A stretch of 64,000 nt of DNA from Nostoc sp. LEGE 12450 (GCF_015206895.1 NZ_JADEXU010000018.1:1-64000), one strand, 5' to 3'; counted from the stretch's first letter, positions 46,016-55,106 are shown. Notes: generated from the sequence alone by a model not told the origin. Numbers and translations are program-made.

Positions 46016-47113
46016 TTACATTGACACTGCCGCGCCTGTAGTCGGCTTAGGAGCCTGAATCTGACTACCTATCCGCGCCCGATACAGTTCTACTAATCGC
46101 TGTTCGTATTTCAATAAATCGTGGTAAATTTCTTTGAAAATAGCAGTTGCTACTGGGTCAGTGAACATCGCAGACAAATTACCAATATCGCCGATACCAG
46201 TTTGCACATCACCTAAAGCAGAACGTAACTGATATATGTCATCACTTCCTGTAAAGGCAGTTTTTACCTTGGCATACTGATTAGCAATATTTGCTCCTAA
46301 AGAGGGTTTTTCACCCAAATGATGAATATAGGTTTCTAGCTTTTGAATGTGGCGCTGTTTATTAGCAATTATTTCTTGAAAGACTGAGTTGACTTCCCTA
46401 TCTGATTCTTTTTCCAAGTATTTCTCAAATGCTTCTAGGGAATAACGCTCACCAGCAAGGGCATTATTTAAACCTCTGGTGATATCACCTTTAGTTGAGC
46501 CACCCCAGGCATCAGCTAGCTTCCACCATTCAGCACTTGTGTCTTTCTCATTTGGTAATGCAGCATCTTTGCCACCATAACCCAAACGGCTCAAAATAGC
46601 TGTGGTAAAAATTGGCAAGTCTCCAGGTTCACGAGATGTAATCAAATTCCCGTCAACTACCACCGGCTCATCTAAATATTTTGCGCCAGCGTTAATCATG
46701 TCCTTGGCAATAGCAATAAAACCAGTGGCTTGTTTACCTTTGAGCAAGTCGCCTTCAATTAAAACTTGTGGCCCGTGGCAAACCGCAGCAACTAGTTTTC
46801 CTTGTTGTATGGCTTCTTGGACAAAGCGTACTGTGTTGATGTTGCGCCGCATTCTGTCGGGAGCCATCCCACCAGGAATTATCACCGCATCGAATTGGGC
46901 TGCGATCGCTTCTGTCGTAGTACCATCAGCTTGAATGCTAAGTTTGCCGCGTTTACCCTTATATTTTTCATTCATTCTGGAACCAAGGACTACTACCTCT
47001 ATTCCAGCTTGTTTTAGTCCATTATAAGGAACTGTAAATTCTGCATCCTCTACTGCCTGTTCAATGAGGATGGCAACTTTTTTCTTTCCGGAATGATTGT
47101 TATGGTCAGTCAT
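46016..47113 (-). CDS. DJ-1/PfpI-family protein fused to a ferritin-like domain
   Basis: The 365-residue protein has a DJ-1/PfpI domain (10-190) with the nucleophile elbow AAVCHGPQ (C112, H113) and E21-type acid in EQAVEDAEF. Residues 205-345 form a four-helix DUF2383/PA2169-like domain with LNNALAGERYSLEAFEKYLE and NKQRHIQKLETYIHHLG. DJ-1/PfpI members act as glyoxalases, deglycases or chaperones. The fused helical domain is unusual and may add metal or peroxide chemistry. The gene lies between SRPBCC and DUF2267 genes. Its function is inferred as stress protection. Confidence 0.85.
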   Translation of the reverse strand: MTDHNNHSGKKKVAILIEQAVEDAEFTVPYNGLKQAGIEVVVLGSRMNEKYKGKRGKLSIQADGTTTEAIAAQFDAVIIPGGMAPDRMRRNINTVRFVQEAIQQGKLVAAVCHGPQVLIEGDLLKGKQATGFIAIAKDMINAGAKYLDEPVVVDGNLITSREPGDLPIFTTAILSRLGYGGKDAALPNEKDTSAEWWKLADAWGGSTKGDITRGLNNALAGERYSLEAFEKYLEKESDREVNSVFQEIIANKQRHIQKLETYIHHLGEKPSLGANIANQYAKVKTAFTGSDDIYQLRSALGDVQTGIGDIGNLSAMFTDPVATAIFKEIYHDLLKYEQRLVELYRARIGSQIQAPKPTTGAAVSM

Positions 47114-47218
47114 AAATGTTATTACCTGTTTATTTCTAGTATTTAACTAGTAAGAATATTCATCAATTAGGAAAGTTAAAAATCCTGAATTGTGAACTTG
47201 ATTTTTTGGAATTGCCTA

Positions 47219-47620
47219 TTATGCAGTTACTTCACCTGTTGATGAAATACCAAATAGTTCTTCATAATCGTGAGAGAAATAGGCGTGAAGTGCAGCAAAT
47301 TTTTCTGGGCTAATAGCATTTTGCAATACAGCAAATACAGCCCGAACATGAATTGCAGCAGTCGTTGGTTCAATGTTTTCTTTTTGGCTTGCACGAGCGA
47401 TAAATTCCTGCAAGCTAAAGGATTGACTACTATCTCCTTCTCTAACTCGCAAATAATCGCCTAGTTGTTGAGGCAAATTTGTAGCTAGTTCTTCTGCTTC
47501 ATCACTTGCGATGCGTTCTTTTAGAGTTTCTAGCGTGGCACGGGTGGCACGTTCTGCTTCTTCACGAGAATCTGATTGAGCAAGGCTTTGTACATGTGTA
47601 ATGAACTCGTTGTATTCCAC
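47219..47620 (-). CDS. DUF2267 protein
   Basis: A 133-residue all-helical protein: EYNEFITHVQSLA at the start, AERATRATLETLKERIASDEAEELATNLPQQL in the middle and AAIHVRAVFAVLQNAISPEKFAAL near the end, the pattern of DUF2267. The family is of unknown role and often lies in stress or general-response clusters with SRPBCC and PfpI proteins, as here. First gene of the leftward group. Promoter presumably in the 360-bp spacer upstream. Confidence 0.85.
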   Translation of the reverse strand: MEYNEFITHVQSLAQSDSREEAERATRATLETLKERIASDEAEELATNLPQQLGDYLRVREGDSSQSFSLQEFIARASQKENIEPTTAAIHVRAVFAVLQNAISPEKFAALHAYFSHDYEELFGISSTGEVTA

Positions 47621-47983
47621 TGTCTACCTCCGCTTCCCAAAATTTTTGAATGTTTTGTTATTTAGTATTCAGGTAGTTAAAAGCATTAGTCTAAAATTAA
47701 AGTGGAGCAGTTTTTTATTTTTCCTATTATTAATAAAAAAAAGTTACGAGCGAAAATTTTGCTACTGAATAATTTCGGCTTTACAAGTTTTCACCCATAA
47801 CTAAAAACTTCAACTACAAGTTGCTTGACCATGATTTCATATTTCCAATGGTATGGTGCGATCGCTAGTTTAGCTTCGTACTAAGGGGATAGATTCTTTT
47901 ATTTCTAAAGCTATACATCTCTAGTAAGATAACTTAGTGATAGGAAAACGTTATTGTGAGAATGCAGAAAAAAGGCTAGTATC
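47621..47983. other. divergent spacer between DUF2267 and DUF6335 genes
   Basis: AT-rich 363-bp region that must carry promoters for both directions. An AAAAAAGG ribosome-type site precedes the rightward ATG at 47984. No operator-like palindrome stands out. Confidence 0.5.
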
Positions 47984-48382
47984 ATGGCAGAAAAAAATCA
48001 TAATGACGAAATTCAAACCAATGATTTGCCACAGGAAATTACCGAATCCTATGGTACTGGTGTGAAAGAGTTGCCAGGATACAATATTGGTGGGCGCTCA
48101 ATTAGAGAAGAAAGACGTGAGTATACAGAAACTAGTCCTGAACTGACTGGTGGGGATGTTGATGCTTATTGGCAAGATGCAGATGCAGTTGGGGATGAAG
48201 CTGTTGGTGGTACTACTGCAACTCCCGATAAAAATGTAACTGAGGAGCTAGAAGCGGCAGTAGGGCTAGAAATGGCTGATTCTGAGTTTCTCCATACCAA
48301 TGATATTTTAGAGGATCGTGATGGCGATCGCTGGGAGTTAGATCCAAAGTCTTCTGAAGATTATCAAGAGCGGGGAGAATGA
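47984..48382 (+). CDS. DUF6335-family acidic protein
   Basis: A 132-residue, very acidic and probably partly disordered protein: LPQEITESYGTGVKELPG near the N-terminus, SPELTGGDVDAYWQDADAVGDEAVGG in the middle and LEDRDGDRWELDP at the end. The SPELTGGDVDA segment is the hallmark of a cyanobacterial family (DUF6335) without known function. It points away from the stress cluster, sharing its control region. The purine-rich repeat and copy B of the structured element follow directly. Confidence 0.8.
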   Translation: MAEKNHNDEIQTNDLPQEITESYGTGVKELPGYNIGGRSIREERREYTETSPELTGGDVDAYWQDADAVGDEAVGGTTATPDKNVTEELEAAVGLEMADSEFLHTNDILEDRDGDRWELDPKSSEDYQERGE

Positions 48383-48419
48383 TGGAGGCAGGAGGCAGGA
48401 GGCAGAAGGCAGAAGGAAG

Positions 48420-48545
48420 AATTGGAAGAGGATTCAAACCCCTCCCAATTGTAAGCGCCGTCTAACGGTGGGGTCTTAAACCCAAGATCCGTCCGGTCGC
48501 GGCAGGAAGCGTATAGTGCAGTTTTCCTCCTGCCTTCCTCGATAA
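48420..48545 (+). repeat. structured element, copy B
   Basis: Ordered blocks shared with 24569-24756: hairpin AATTGG..GAGG (48420-48431) with CCTC-CCAATT (48441-48450) around ATTCAAA; hairpin CCGT-CTA-ACGG (48458-48468); GTCTTAAACCC (48473-48483); GGTCGCGGCAGGAA (48495-48508); and CAG-T4-CCTCCTGCCTTCCTC (48519-48540, 24 of 27 bases equal to copy A up to 48545). A GGAGGCAGGAGGCAG purine repeat stands just before, as in copy A, and can pair with the pyrimidine 3' end. Confidence 0.6.
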
Positions 48546-49053
48546 GCTTAATAAAAGCAGAAGCCGTATTTATACAGTGAATTCACAAATTTGATGCGGC
48601 TAAATTGGGTAGTACTTTTCTAAGTACTGTCACACAAAACTAATCATCTATCTATCGAAATATATCTCGAAAATCTTTCAGTTTGGCAGCATAGAAATTG
48701 CCATTTTTTTAATTTGTCTTTCCAAAGCATTATTTTACTTGATATAGCAATCCGCTTGTATTTCTGTTCGCGCAACGTGGCGTAGCCATACTATTTGTGT
48801 AGCAGCCAAGAGGCAAGAAGCCTATTTGAGTTGTACTGAATATTTCCAGAAATCAAATATGAGTTTTATATTGCATTTGTATCTAAGCTTAATGCTTCTT
48901 TCTAAAGTGAGACTATAATTTACCCGATTTATGTTCTGCTTATAATTATTCTTCTTTCTGATTTTAATACCTATGTCTTCAGTAGGGTAAAACGTTAAAT
49001 GTGCATTTGATAACATTACTCGTAGTACTTATAAATTACAAACGGAGTTAATA
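48546..49053. other. intergenic region upstream of the first carotenoid protein gene
   Basis: 508 bp, AT-rich. It holds an inverted repeat AGTACTT (48611-48617)/AAGTACT (48622-48628) and a palindromic repeat fragment (TTCGCGCAACGTGGCGTAGCC, 48767-48787). A 64-codon minus-strand frame at 48822-49016 is not convincing. The carotenoid gene promoter should lie in the last 150 bp. Confidence 0.5.
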
Positions 49054-49545
49054 ATGACATACACACAAACTAGCGATCCAACTATTCGGGAACATGTTGA
49101 AGCTTGGCAAAAGTTGGATGTGGATCAACAACTAGCATTGTTCTGGTTCATTTACAAAGAAATGGGTGGCTCAATTACACCAGCCGCTCCTGGTGCTAGT
49201 ACTGTTTCGCCAGAAATTGCGGAAGGTTTGTTTAATCAAGTTAAGGAATTATCTTACGAACAACAATTACAAGTTCAGCGTGACTTGATTAATAAAGTAG
49301 ATACCCAAATTTCTCGTGAATATGGTTCTTTGGGTGATACTACCAAGCTACTATTTTGGTATCGATTATCTCAAGGTATGGATAATGGTACTATAATTCC
49401 TGTACCTTCTGACTATGAACTACCTTCAGAATCTAAAGCGCTGTTTGGTAAAATTCAAGGATTAGGCTTTGAGCAACAGATCACTCTTTTCCGTGATTAT
49501 GTGTCGCCAATGGGTGCTGAAGCAAAAGCAGGTGCTGAAATTTAG
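49054..49545 (+). CDS. helical carotenoid protein (OCP N-terminal domain homologue)
   Basis: A 163-residue stand-alone homologue of the orange carotenoid protein N-terminal domain. LALFWFIYKEMGGSITPAAP near 40 and LLFWYRLSQGMDNGTIIPVP near 105 carry the aromatic residues that hold the carotenoid in OCP (Tyr near 46, Trp near 110). HCPs bind a keto-carotenoid and quench singlet oxygen; some quench phycobilisomes. No C-terminal OCP domain homologue is adjacent. A second, divergent paralogue follows 900 bp downstream. Start ATG 49054 has GGAG 10 bases upstream. Confidence 0.93.
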   Translation: MTYTQTSDPTIREHVEAWQKLDVDQQLALFWFIYKEMGGSITPAAPGASTVSPEIAEGLFNQVKELSYEQQLQVQRDLINKVDTQISREYGSLGDTTKLLFWYRLSQGMDNGTIIPVPSDYELPSESKALFGKIQGLGFEQQITLFRDYVSPMGAEAKAGAEI

Positions 49546-50455
49546 TAGTTTTTAATTTTCTAGGCTGCTTGAGGTTATTTATTTAGCCTCAAAATGAGGA
49601 TAAGATGGTTTTTATAACAAGTTGATTTACTTGCAAAGTCTTGTATAAGCATCTATCTATACCTCTCTTCTTAAAATTTTTTATATCCGCCGGTCGCTTA
49701 ATATAAATTTAAGTTTTGATACTGGCGGTTTCATTTTTTCTTAATAAATAAACACAGAGTAAAAATAAAACTCTTACCCTGTGAGCATTTATTTCATGAG
49801 GTTAGTTGCACCCTACAGTCCTAACGCCCTTTGTTTTGTACTCAATATATTAAAAGTAATTATATTTGAATTAATCTGTCTTTTGGTTGGTTTAAATATG
49901 CTTTTTTTATATTAGGCTCTATCTTTTTATAGTTTTTTATCTCAAATTAAAAGCTTAAGATTAATACAGATATTAAGCTAGGCAATTCAATTTTTTACAC
50001 TGGAGATTTAATGAACTTTTTCATATCTTATACCAATTTACATCTATGATCAACACAAAAATGTAACTAATTTACCATTAGCTGTTGTGGCTGATAAAGA
50101 TATTAATTTACGAAAGCCATACGTCTCAGGTTTTAAAGGTTTAAATACAGTCGATTGCTAAACAGTCTTCAAAGCTATTTAATACTTAAACTAGGATACA
50201 ACACTGATTAATAGGAGAGAGATATTGCTAACAAAAATCCGGCAATTTTAAGTAATAACAATAGCAAAGCATACGTAAATCTGTAGCTATTTGCTTGACA
50301 AAAGTTGTTAGTGGCAGAAGAAATTTACCAAAATTAAATAATCTTCTATAGTTATGTTGATTAGTAAAGCCATAGTCTAAGTGGTTCCAAGCAAAATTAT
50401 AATTTTCACTTAAAATTTTTGAGTTAATTAAGTAGTTAATTACTTTGAGGTGCTT
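49546..50455. other. 900-bp spacer between the two carotenoid protein genes
   Basis: AT-rich region without a coding frame of note. It begins with a TTGAGG/CCTCAA hairpin (49570-49593) and a better terminator-like hairpin (49687-49744), then about 700 bp with no recognised element before the second gene. Length is unusual for a gene pair and could hide a small RNA. Confidence 0.5.
49687..49744 (+). terminator. terminator after first carotenoid protein gene
   Basis: CCGCCGGT (49687-49694) pairs with ACTGGCGG (49731-49738), one G-T pair, and is followed by TTTCATTTTTTC. The loop is long (36 nt) but the tail is good. Confidence 0.55.
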
Positions 50456-50905
50456 ATGACTTCTACAAACGTCAACTTTTTAGAACAAAGCGTATCAAAA
50501 TTTCAGGGTTTGGATGCAGACGATCGCTTGACTGTCTTAGCCTTGCTTTATACTGAAATTTCTGATGAAATTCCGTCACTCTGTCTCAATAATGTACCAA
50601 ATGAAAACACTGCAAATTTAGTTGCACAAATTCAAAACCTGCCACAGGCAGAACAGTTGTTTGCTTTGCGTCAGTTGCTAAACAAAGATGAAGTAGGAGA
50701 AACAGCAATTCCTACTGAAGAGTACGCTTCAATGAACGCTGATGATAAATTAGGTTTTTGGTATCAATTAGCCCAAAACTTGGGAACTTCAATCATCGGT
50801 GTACCAGATGACTATATACCTTCTGAAAAAGCTACAGAAGTAGTAGATTTACTTCACACACCAAACATTGAAGATTTAGTGACTTTCTTCAAGCGGGTAC
50901 TATAG
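50456..50905 (+). CDS. divergent helical carotenoid protein paralogue
   Basis: A 149-residue protein of the OCP N-terminal domain family, more divergent than its neighbour. LTVLALLYTEISDEI near 27 keeps the Tyr, and KLGFWYQLAQNLGTSIIGVPDDY near 98 keeps the Trp and the loop. The central TPAAP segment is replaced by a Pro/Ser/Cys-containing stretch (SLCLNNVPNENTAN). Nostoc genomes code for several HCP clades with different quenching roles; this belongs to a clade I cannot name. I use the second ATG (MTSTNVNFLEQSV). It converges with shc. Confidence 0.88.
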   Translation: MTSTNVNFLEQSVSKFQGLDADDRLTVLALLYTEISDEIPSLCLNNVPNENTANLVAQIQNLPQAEQLFALRQLLNKDEVGETAIPTEEYASMNADDKLGFWYQLAQNLGTSIIGVPDDYIPSEKATEVVDLLHTPNIEDLVTFFKRVL

Positions 50906-50984
50906 TTTGACGGTTCAAATACAGGTTTTGTGTAGTAAAATCTGTCCCTTTCCGATTCGGAGAGGGACAGATTTGAACTTTAGT

Positions 50985-52919
50985 TCAATACAGGGAGAGA
51001 TTCGTCGAACCCATCGCTGCTTGATAGCGACCTAGAGCGATTAAAGGAAAGTATTGTTGATACAGATGATATTTGAGATAGAAATGGCAAGGGAAGCCAG
51101 TCCCTGTAAAGTTTGCCTCAAACCAAGTACCATCAGGCTGTTGAGTTGCCATTAAATAGCTAATTCCTTGCTCAATAGCCTCAAGAGCTAAGTTACCAGT
51201 TGCTTCACCTGCTGCTAAGAGGCCAATTAAAGCCCAAGCGGTTTGAGATGCAGTACTATTTCCTTTTCCTTTAAGACTGGGGTCATTATAGGTGCGGCAA
51301 GTTTCACCCCAACCACCATCGGGGTTTTGACATCCTACTAACCAAGCTGCTCCTCGTTCTATACTTACTTTATGCCTTTGAGGATTAATCAATGCTAAGG
51401 CTGACAAAACGCCACTAGTGCCGTAGATATAATTTACACCCCAACGACCAAACCAACAGCCTTCGGTTTCTTGTTCGCGTAGAAGATAAGTAAGCGATCG
51501 CTCTAAATTATCACTATCAATTGACAAATCACAAGCACCAAGCATTTCCACGACTCTAGCCGTAACATCTGCGGTATTTGGATCGATCATTGCTTTCAAG
51601 TCGCCATAAGGGATGGAGTTCAGCCAATCTTGATCGTTATCCAAATCAAAGGCAGCCCAACCGCCTGGTTTACATTGCATAGATGCAATCCAGTTTAACG
51701 CCCGTGCGATCGCAGCCTGCTTAATTTTTTCATTGGGGAGTTTCGCCAAATGTAGTGCCATCACCACCACCGCCGAGTCATCTACATCGGGATAAAACCG
51801 ATTATCAAACTCAAAAGCCCAAGCCCCTGGTTTTCCTTGGCGATTTTTGACAGCCCAATCTCCATAATCTAAAATTTGTTTTTGCAACAACCATTCTCCA
51901 GCCTTTACCACGGCGGGATGATCTGGTGCAAAGCCGGATTCTACTAAGGCACGCATCGCCCAAGCTGTATCCCAAACGGGTGAAATACAAGGCTGAACCC
52001 GATAACTATTCTCTGTTTCAATGGCAAAGTTATCAATTGCTTGCAAACCTCTTTCCACAATCGGATCGCTGCGGTCATAATCCAGACAGCGCAAAGCTAG
52101 CATTGAATTCAGCATCGCCGGAATAATGCCGCCCCAGTCGCCTGTAGCTTCTTGCCGTTCTAAAATCCATTTTTCGGCGGCTTTGATGCCTTCTTCACGG
52201 AAGGGGACTAAATTCAGGCTTTCTGCCCACTTGAATCCTTGATCGAGGGTGAGGAATAAATCTGTCCAATCGCCACTTTGGGGCAATTCCCACCGGACTT
52301 GATCAACACCTTCAGCGTATAGCTCATCTAGGTTGATAGTTGGGTCAGTGATAAAAACAGGTTTGCGATCGCATACAATCAGTAATGGCACAGTGCTAGA
52401 ACGTGCCCAGCTAGACATTTCGTAGATATTAACTGGGAAAGCTTTAGGCAACAACATTATCCAAGGCGGTAGCGAGGGAATACCGCGCCAGTTGTAGCAG
52501 CCAATCAAGGCTAAGTGCAACTTGGTAAAAATCCGAGTTTTGCTGATACCACCGCGTTGGAGAATAAAAGCTTTCGCCCGAATCATCGCCGGATCGCTTG
52601 CTGGTACACCTAGCAGTCTCAGCGCCATGTAAGCTTCAACTGAAGTGCTAAGTTCTCCGCCATCACCGTAATAAAGTTCCCAGCCACCATGCTGCCGTTG
52701 CTCTTGACGCAGATATGCTTCAACTTTGTGCAAAGGTCTAGTTTTGTCTGTTCCCCAAATCTTATGCAAAAGAACGGTTTCAGCAGTAATGGTGACGTTA
52801 GATTCTAACTCTGCCCACCAGTAGCCTGCTGGATTTTGAATCGAAAGTAAATATTGTTGACTGGCTGCGATCGCTTCTGCAATTTGATTGACTTTTACCC
52901 TGTCTTGTATTTGCATCAA
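50985..52919 (-). CDS. shc: squalene-hopene cyclase
   Basis: A 644-residue class II triterpene cyclase with the protonating motif DVDD at 378-381 (in YPDVDDSAV) and repeated QW motifs such as GGWELYYGDGGELS, QEATGDWGGIIP, GGWAAFDLDNDQDW, GCWFGRWGVNYIYG and PDGGWGETC. It turns squalene into hopene, the first committed step to hopanoids, at the membrane. Length matches cyanobacterial Shc. The divergent neighbour hpnB, 117 bp away, is a hopanoid-associated glycosyltransferase. The shared spacer must hold both promoters. Confidence 0.97.
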   Translation of the reverse strand: MMQIQDRVKVNQIAEAIAASQQYLLSIQNPAGYWWAELESNVTITAETVLLHKIWGTDKTRPLHKVEAYLRQEQRQHGGWELYYGDGGELSTSVEAYMALRLLGVPASDPAMIRAKAFILQRGGISKTRIFTKLHLALIGCYNWRGIPSLPPWIMLLPKAFPVNIYEMSSWARSSTVPLLIVCDRKPVFITDPTINLDELYAEGVDQVRWELPQSGDWTDLFLTLDQGFKWAESLNLVPFREEGIKAAEKWILERQEATGDWGGIIPAMLNSMLALRCLDYDRSDPIVERGLQAIDNFAIETENSYRVQPCISPVWDTAWAMRALVESGFAPDHPAVVKAGEWLLQKQILDYGDWAVKNRQGKPGAWAFEFDNRFYPDVDDSAVVVMALHLAKLPNEKIKQAAIARALNWIASMQCKPGGWAAFDLDNDQDWLNSIPYGDLKAMIDPNTADVTARVVEMLGACDLSIDSDNLERSLTYLLREQETEGCWFGRWGVNYIYGTSGVLSALALINPQRHKVSIERGAAWLVGCQNPDGGWGETCRTYNDPSLKGKGNSTASQTAWALIGLLAAGEATGNLALEAIEQGISYLMATQQPDGTWFEANFTGTGFPCHFYLKYHLYQQYFPLIALGRYQAAMGSTNLSLY

Positions 52920-53036
52920 ATCCTATCTAACCTCACACTCAACACTAGCTATGAATACGGCAATACTATGAAAAATCTTTTTCTTTATTGGTAGACATAG
53001 TATTGTGTCTGAGTCACTGAGAATTTGCAATAGGTC

Positions 53037-54248
53037 ATGGGTGTAATTGTATTAGGATTGACGCTGTTATCATTGACAATTTGGTTAGGATTACTGTGTT
53101 TTTGGGGACAATTTTGGCGGACAGACCAGCAATTAGAGACGGGAGAAACTCAACTACAATCGTTACCTGCGGTTTGTGCCGTAGTTCCAGCGCGTAACGA
53201 AGCTGAGTTAATACCAACCAGCTTGCGATCGCTCTTACTCCAAGATTATCCTGGTTCTTTCAACGTATTTTTAGTAGATGATCGCAGCACAGATCGGACA
53301 GCAAATTTTGCCGAAGGGGTTGCACACGCTGTAGGTAAACCCCAGCAATTGCATATCATCTCAGGCGAATCACTGCCTGCTGGTTGGTCGGGTAAACTTT
53401 GGGCAGTTGAGCAAGGTATAAAGAGTGCTAGTAAATTCGCACCTGACTATTTTTTACTGACCGACGCAGATATCGAACACGATCCTGGCAATCTCCGGCG
53501 ACTCGTTGCTAAAGCTGTGCAGGAAGATTTAGACATGGTTTCGGTAATGGTACGACTCAGATGTGACAGCTTTTGGGAAAAACTTTTGATTCCGGCTTTC
53601 GTCTTTTTCTTCCAAAAACTCTATCCTTTTCGCTGGGTTAATAATCCCAACAATCCCACAGCCGCCGCAGCTGGAGGTTCTATTATTATCGCCCGTGAAG
53701 CTTTAGAGCGAATTGGAGGCATTCAAGTGATTCGCCAAGCTTTAATTGACGATTGCGCCCTAGCTCAAGCTGTTAAGAAGAGTGGGGGACAAGGGGACAA
53801 GGAGACAAGGGGAATAAACAAAATTCCTAGTCAAGGGCGTATTTGGTTAGGATTGAGTAGCTTGACTCGTAGTTTGCGCCCTTATGACTCGCTGGCGGCA
53901 ATTTGGGATATGGTTGCTCGTACTGCCTATACTCAACTAAATTATTCGCCATTACTACTCTTGGGCACTTTGGTGGGAATGCCTTTGATTTATCTAGTTT
54001 CACCTGTGTGTCTAATTCTAGGTGCAGTTTGGGGCAATTGGGCGATCGCACTTACGGGTTTATTAGGATGGCTGTTGATGACTTTCGCTTACTACCCGAC
54101 AATTCGCTTTTATAAATGTTCTCCGTGGTTCGCGTTGAGCTTGCCTGCGATCGCGTTTCTCTATACGCTGATGACTTTAGACTCAGCACTACGTCACTGG
54201 CAAGGGCGCGGCGGTGCTTGGAAAGGAAGAGTTTATCCCAACTCTTAA
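53037..54248 (+). CDS. hpnB: hopene-associated glycosyltransferase HpnB
   Basis: A 403-residue GT2-type protein: N-terminal membrane helix (2-24), glycosyltransferase core with VVPARNEAELIP near 54, VFLVDDRSTDRT near 80 and LLTDADIEHDP near 140, and three C-terminal helices (from 292). The position divergent to shc supports HpnB, linked to hopanoid metabolism. Odd: after ALAQAVKKSGG (residue 250) about 16 residues, QGDKETRGINKIPSQG, interrupt what is normally a direct run into GRIWLGLSS. They are encoded by a GGACAAG tandem repeat and keep the frame. Confidence 0.92.
   Translation: MGVIVLGLTLLSLTIWLGLLCFWGQFWRTDQQLETGETQLQSLPAVCAVVPARNEAELIPTSLRSLLLQDYPGSFNVFLVDDRSTDRTANFAEGVAHAVGKPQQLHIISGESLPAGWSGKLWAVEQGIKSASKFAPDYFLLTDADIEHDPGNLRRLVAKAVQEDLDMVSVMVRLRCDSFWEKLLIPAFVFFFQKLYPFRWVNNPNNPTAAAAGGSIIIAREALERIGGIQVIRQALIDDCALAQAVKKSGGQGDKETRGINKIPSQGRIWLGLSSLTRSLRPYDSLAAIWDMVARTAYTQLNYSPLLLLGTLVGMPLIYLVSPVCLILGAVWGNWAIALTGLLGWLLMTFAYYPTIRFYKCSPWFALSLPAIAFLYTLMTLDSALRHWQGRGGAWKGRVYPNS
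53788..53815 (+). repeat. in-frame heptamer repeat inside hpnB
   Basis: GGACAAG-GGGACAAG-GAGACAAG-GGG, the same short tandem repeat type found between genes here, lies within the hpnB coding frame and is translated. The whole extra segment is 48 bp (53788-53835), a multiple of three. Confidence 0.75.
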
Positions 54249-54310
54249 CATTTCTTAAGTTTACTAAATTCCCTATTGCTCTGGGAGCAAAATTCGACTT
54301 GATCTTATAT

Positions 54311-54724
54311 CTACAGGTATTGTCCTTGACTTATCAACACTTGTCGATAAAGCACCCGATTGGGAAGATTAAATTGAAGTAACCTTGCAGTCCCTTGACC
54401 AATCTGAGTTTTTCCTTCTATTCTGGCATTTTCAAGATAAAAATGTTCATCCCAAACCAGGCGGCGCGGATTAAACAATAGGACAATTTCTTCAGTAAGC
54501 TGGTCTATAGTAGCGAAATCAGAGCCTTTATGACGGTTACAGGATAAACATGAAAGTGCCAAATTATCAGCAGTAGTTTCACCCCCATGTTTGACGGCAA
54601 TAATATGGTCTACTTCATGGGTATAAATAGAAAAGTTTTGATGGATTCGGCAATATTCACAGCGTGCTGAAGCCCTTTGGATCACTAACCTACGGAGTTC
54701 CACAGAAATCGAATTAGAAGTCAT
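54311..54724 (-). CDS. HNH endonuclease
   Basis: A 137-residue protein with an HNH fold: CEYC near residue 22 and CLSCN near 57 form the zinc frame, and EVDHIIAVKHGGETTADNLAL holds the DH and N of the catalytic site; HKGSD completes it. The C-terminus (RRLVWDEHFYLE...GKTQIGQGTARLLQFN) is the type found in many cyanobacterial small HNH proteins. The ATG at 54724 lies one base after the stop of the 126-residue partner gene, so translation is coupled. No intron, intein or phage gene is near, so its biological role is open. Confidence 0.88.
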   Translation of the reverse strand: MTSNSISVELRRLVIQRASARCEYCRIHQNFSIYTHEVDHIIAVKHGGETTADNLALSCLSCNRHKGSDFATIDQLTEEIVLLFNPRRLVWDEHFYLENARIEGKTQIGQGTARLLQFNLPNRVLYRQVLISQGQYL

Positions 54725-54725
54725 G

Positions 54726-55106
54726 TTAGCTGATTGCAGAATAAGCTCGTGCTTTTAATAAAATCATCATTTGCTCTAGCTGCTCGTAAACATCTAATTC
54801 TGCTAATTCAATTTGACTGAGTGTTGCAGAGCGATTTTTTTCTAGTAATTCTTGTAGGCGTGTTTGAGATTGAAATGAAACTTTAAAATTAATAATTTCT
54901 TCTGGTTTTGGCCCTTTAATTAAAAAATCAATAACTTCTTGATAAACTGCTGGAATATTTGTAGTTTCAGGATTACCTGTTGCCTGAATATTTGTTGTTA
55001 GATTAACAACGTCTAGTAATCGCCAAAGCAATTCGGGTAAGCGATTTTGCAGAGGTTCTAAACGTTGAGCTAGTTCATCGGGAATTTGAATAGTGAATTC
55101 TGCCAT
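54726..55106 (-). CDS. small partner protein of the HNH gene
   Basis: A 126-residue protein beginning EFTIQIPDELAQRLEPL, a beta-strand then helix as in ribbon-helix-helix or antitoxin N-termini. The rest is helical, ending YEQLEQMMILLKARAY. I cannot name a family. Gene order (small DNA-binding-like protein first, nuclease second, one-base spacing) is that of toxin-antitoxin pairs, but no toxin-antitoxin family is recognised. A link with the HNH gene is firm from spacing; the functional reading is inference. Confidence 0.65.
   Translation of the reverse strand: MAEFTIQIPDELAQRLEPLQNRLPELLWRLLDVVNLTTNIQATGNPETTNIPAVYQEVIDFLIKGPKPEEIINFKVSFQSQTRLQELLEKNRSATLSQIELAELDVYEQLEQMMILLKARAYSAIS

Noticed and set aside
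48611-48628. LexA (SOS) box from AGTACTT...AAGTACT
   Set aside because: Spacing does not fit the cyanobacterial LexA consensus and it lies over 400 bp from the nearest start.
48822-49016. 64-codon minus-strand frame upstream of the carotenoid protein gene
   Set aside because: AT-rich, Lys/Asn/Ile-loaded product with no family signature.
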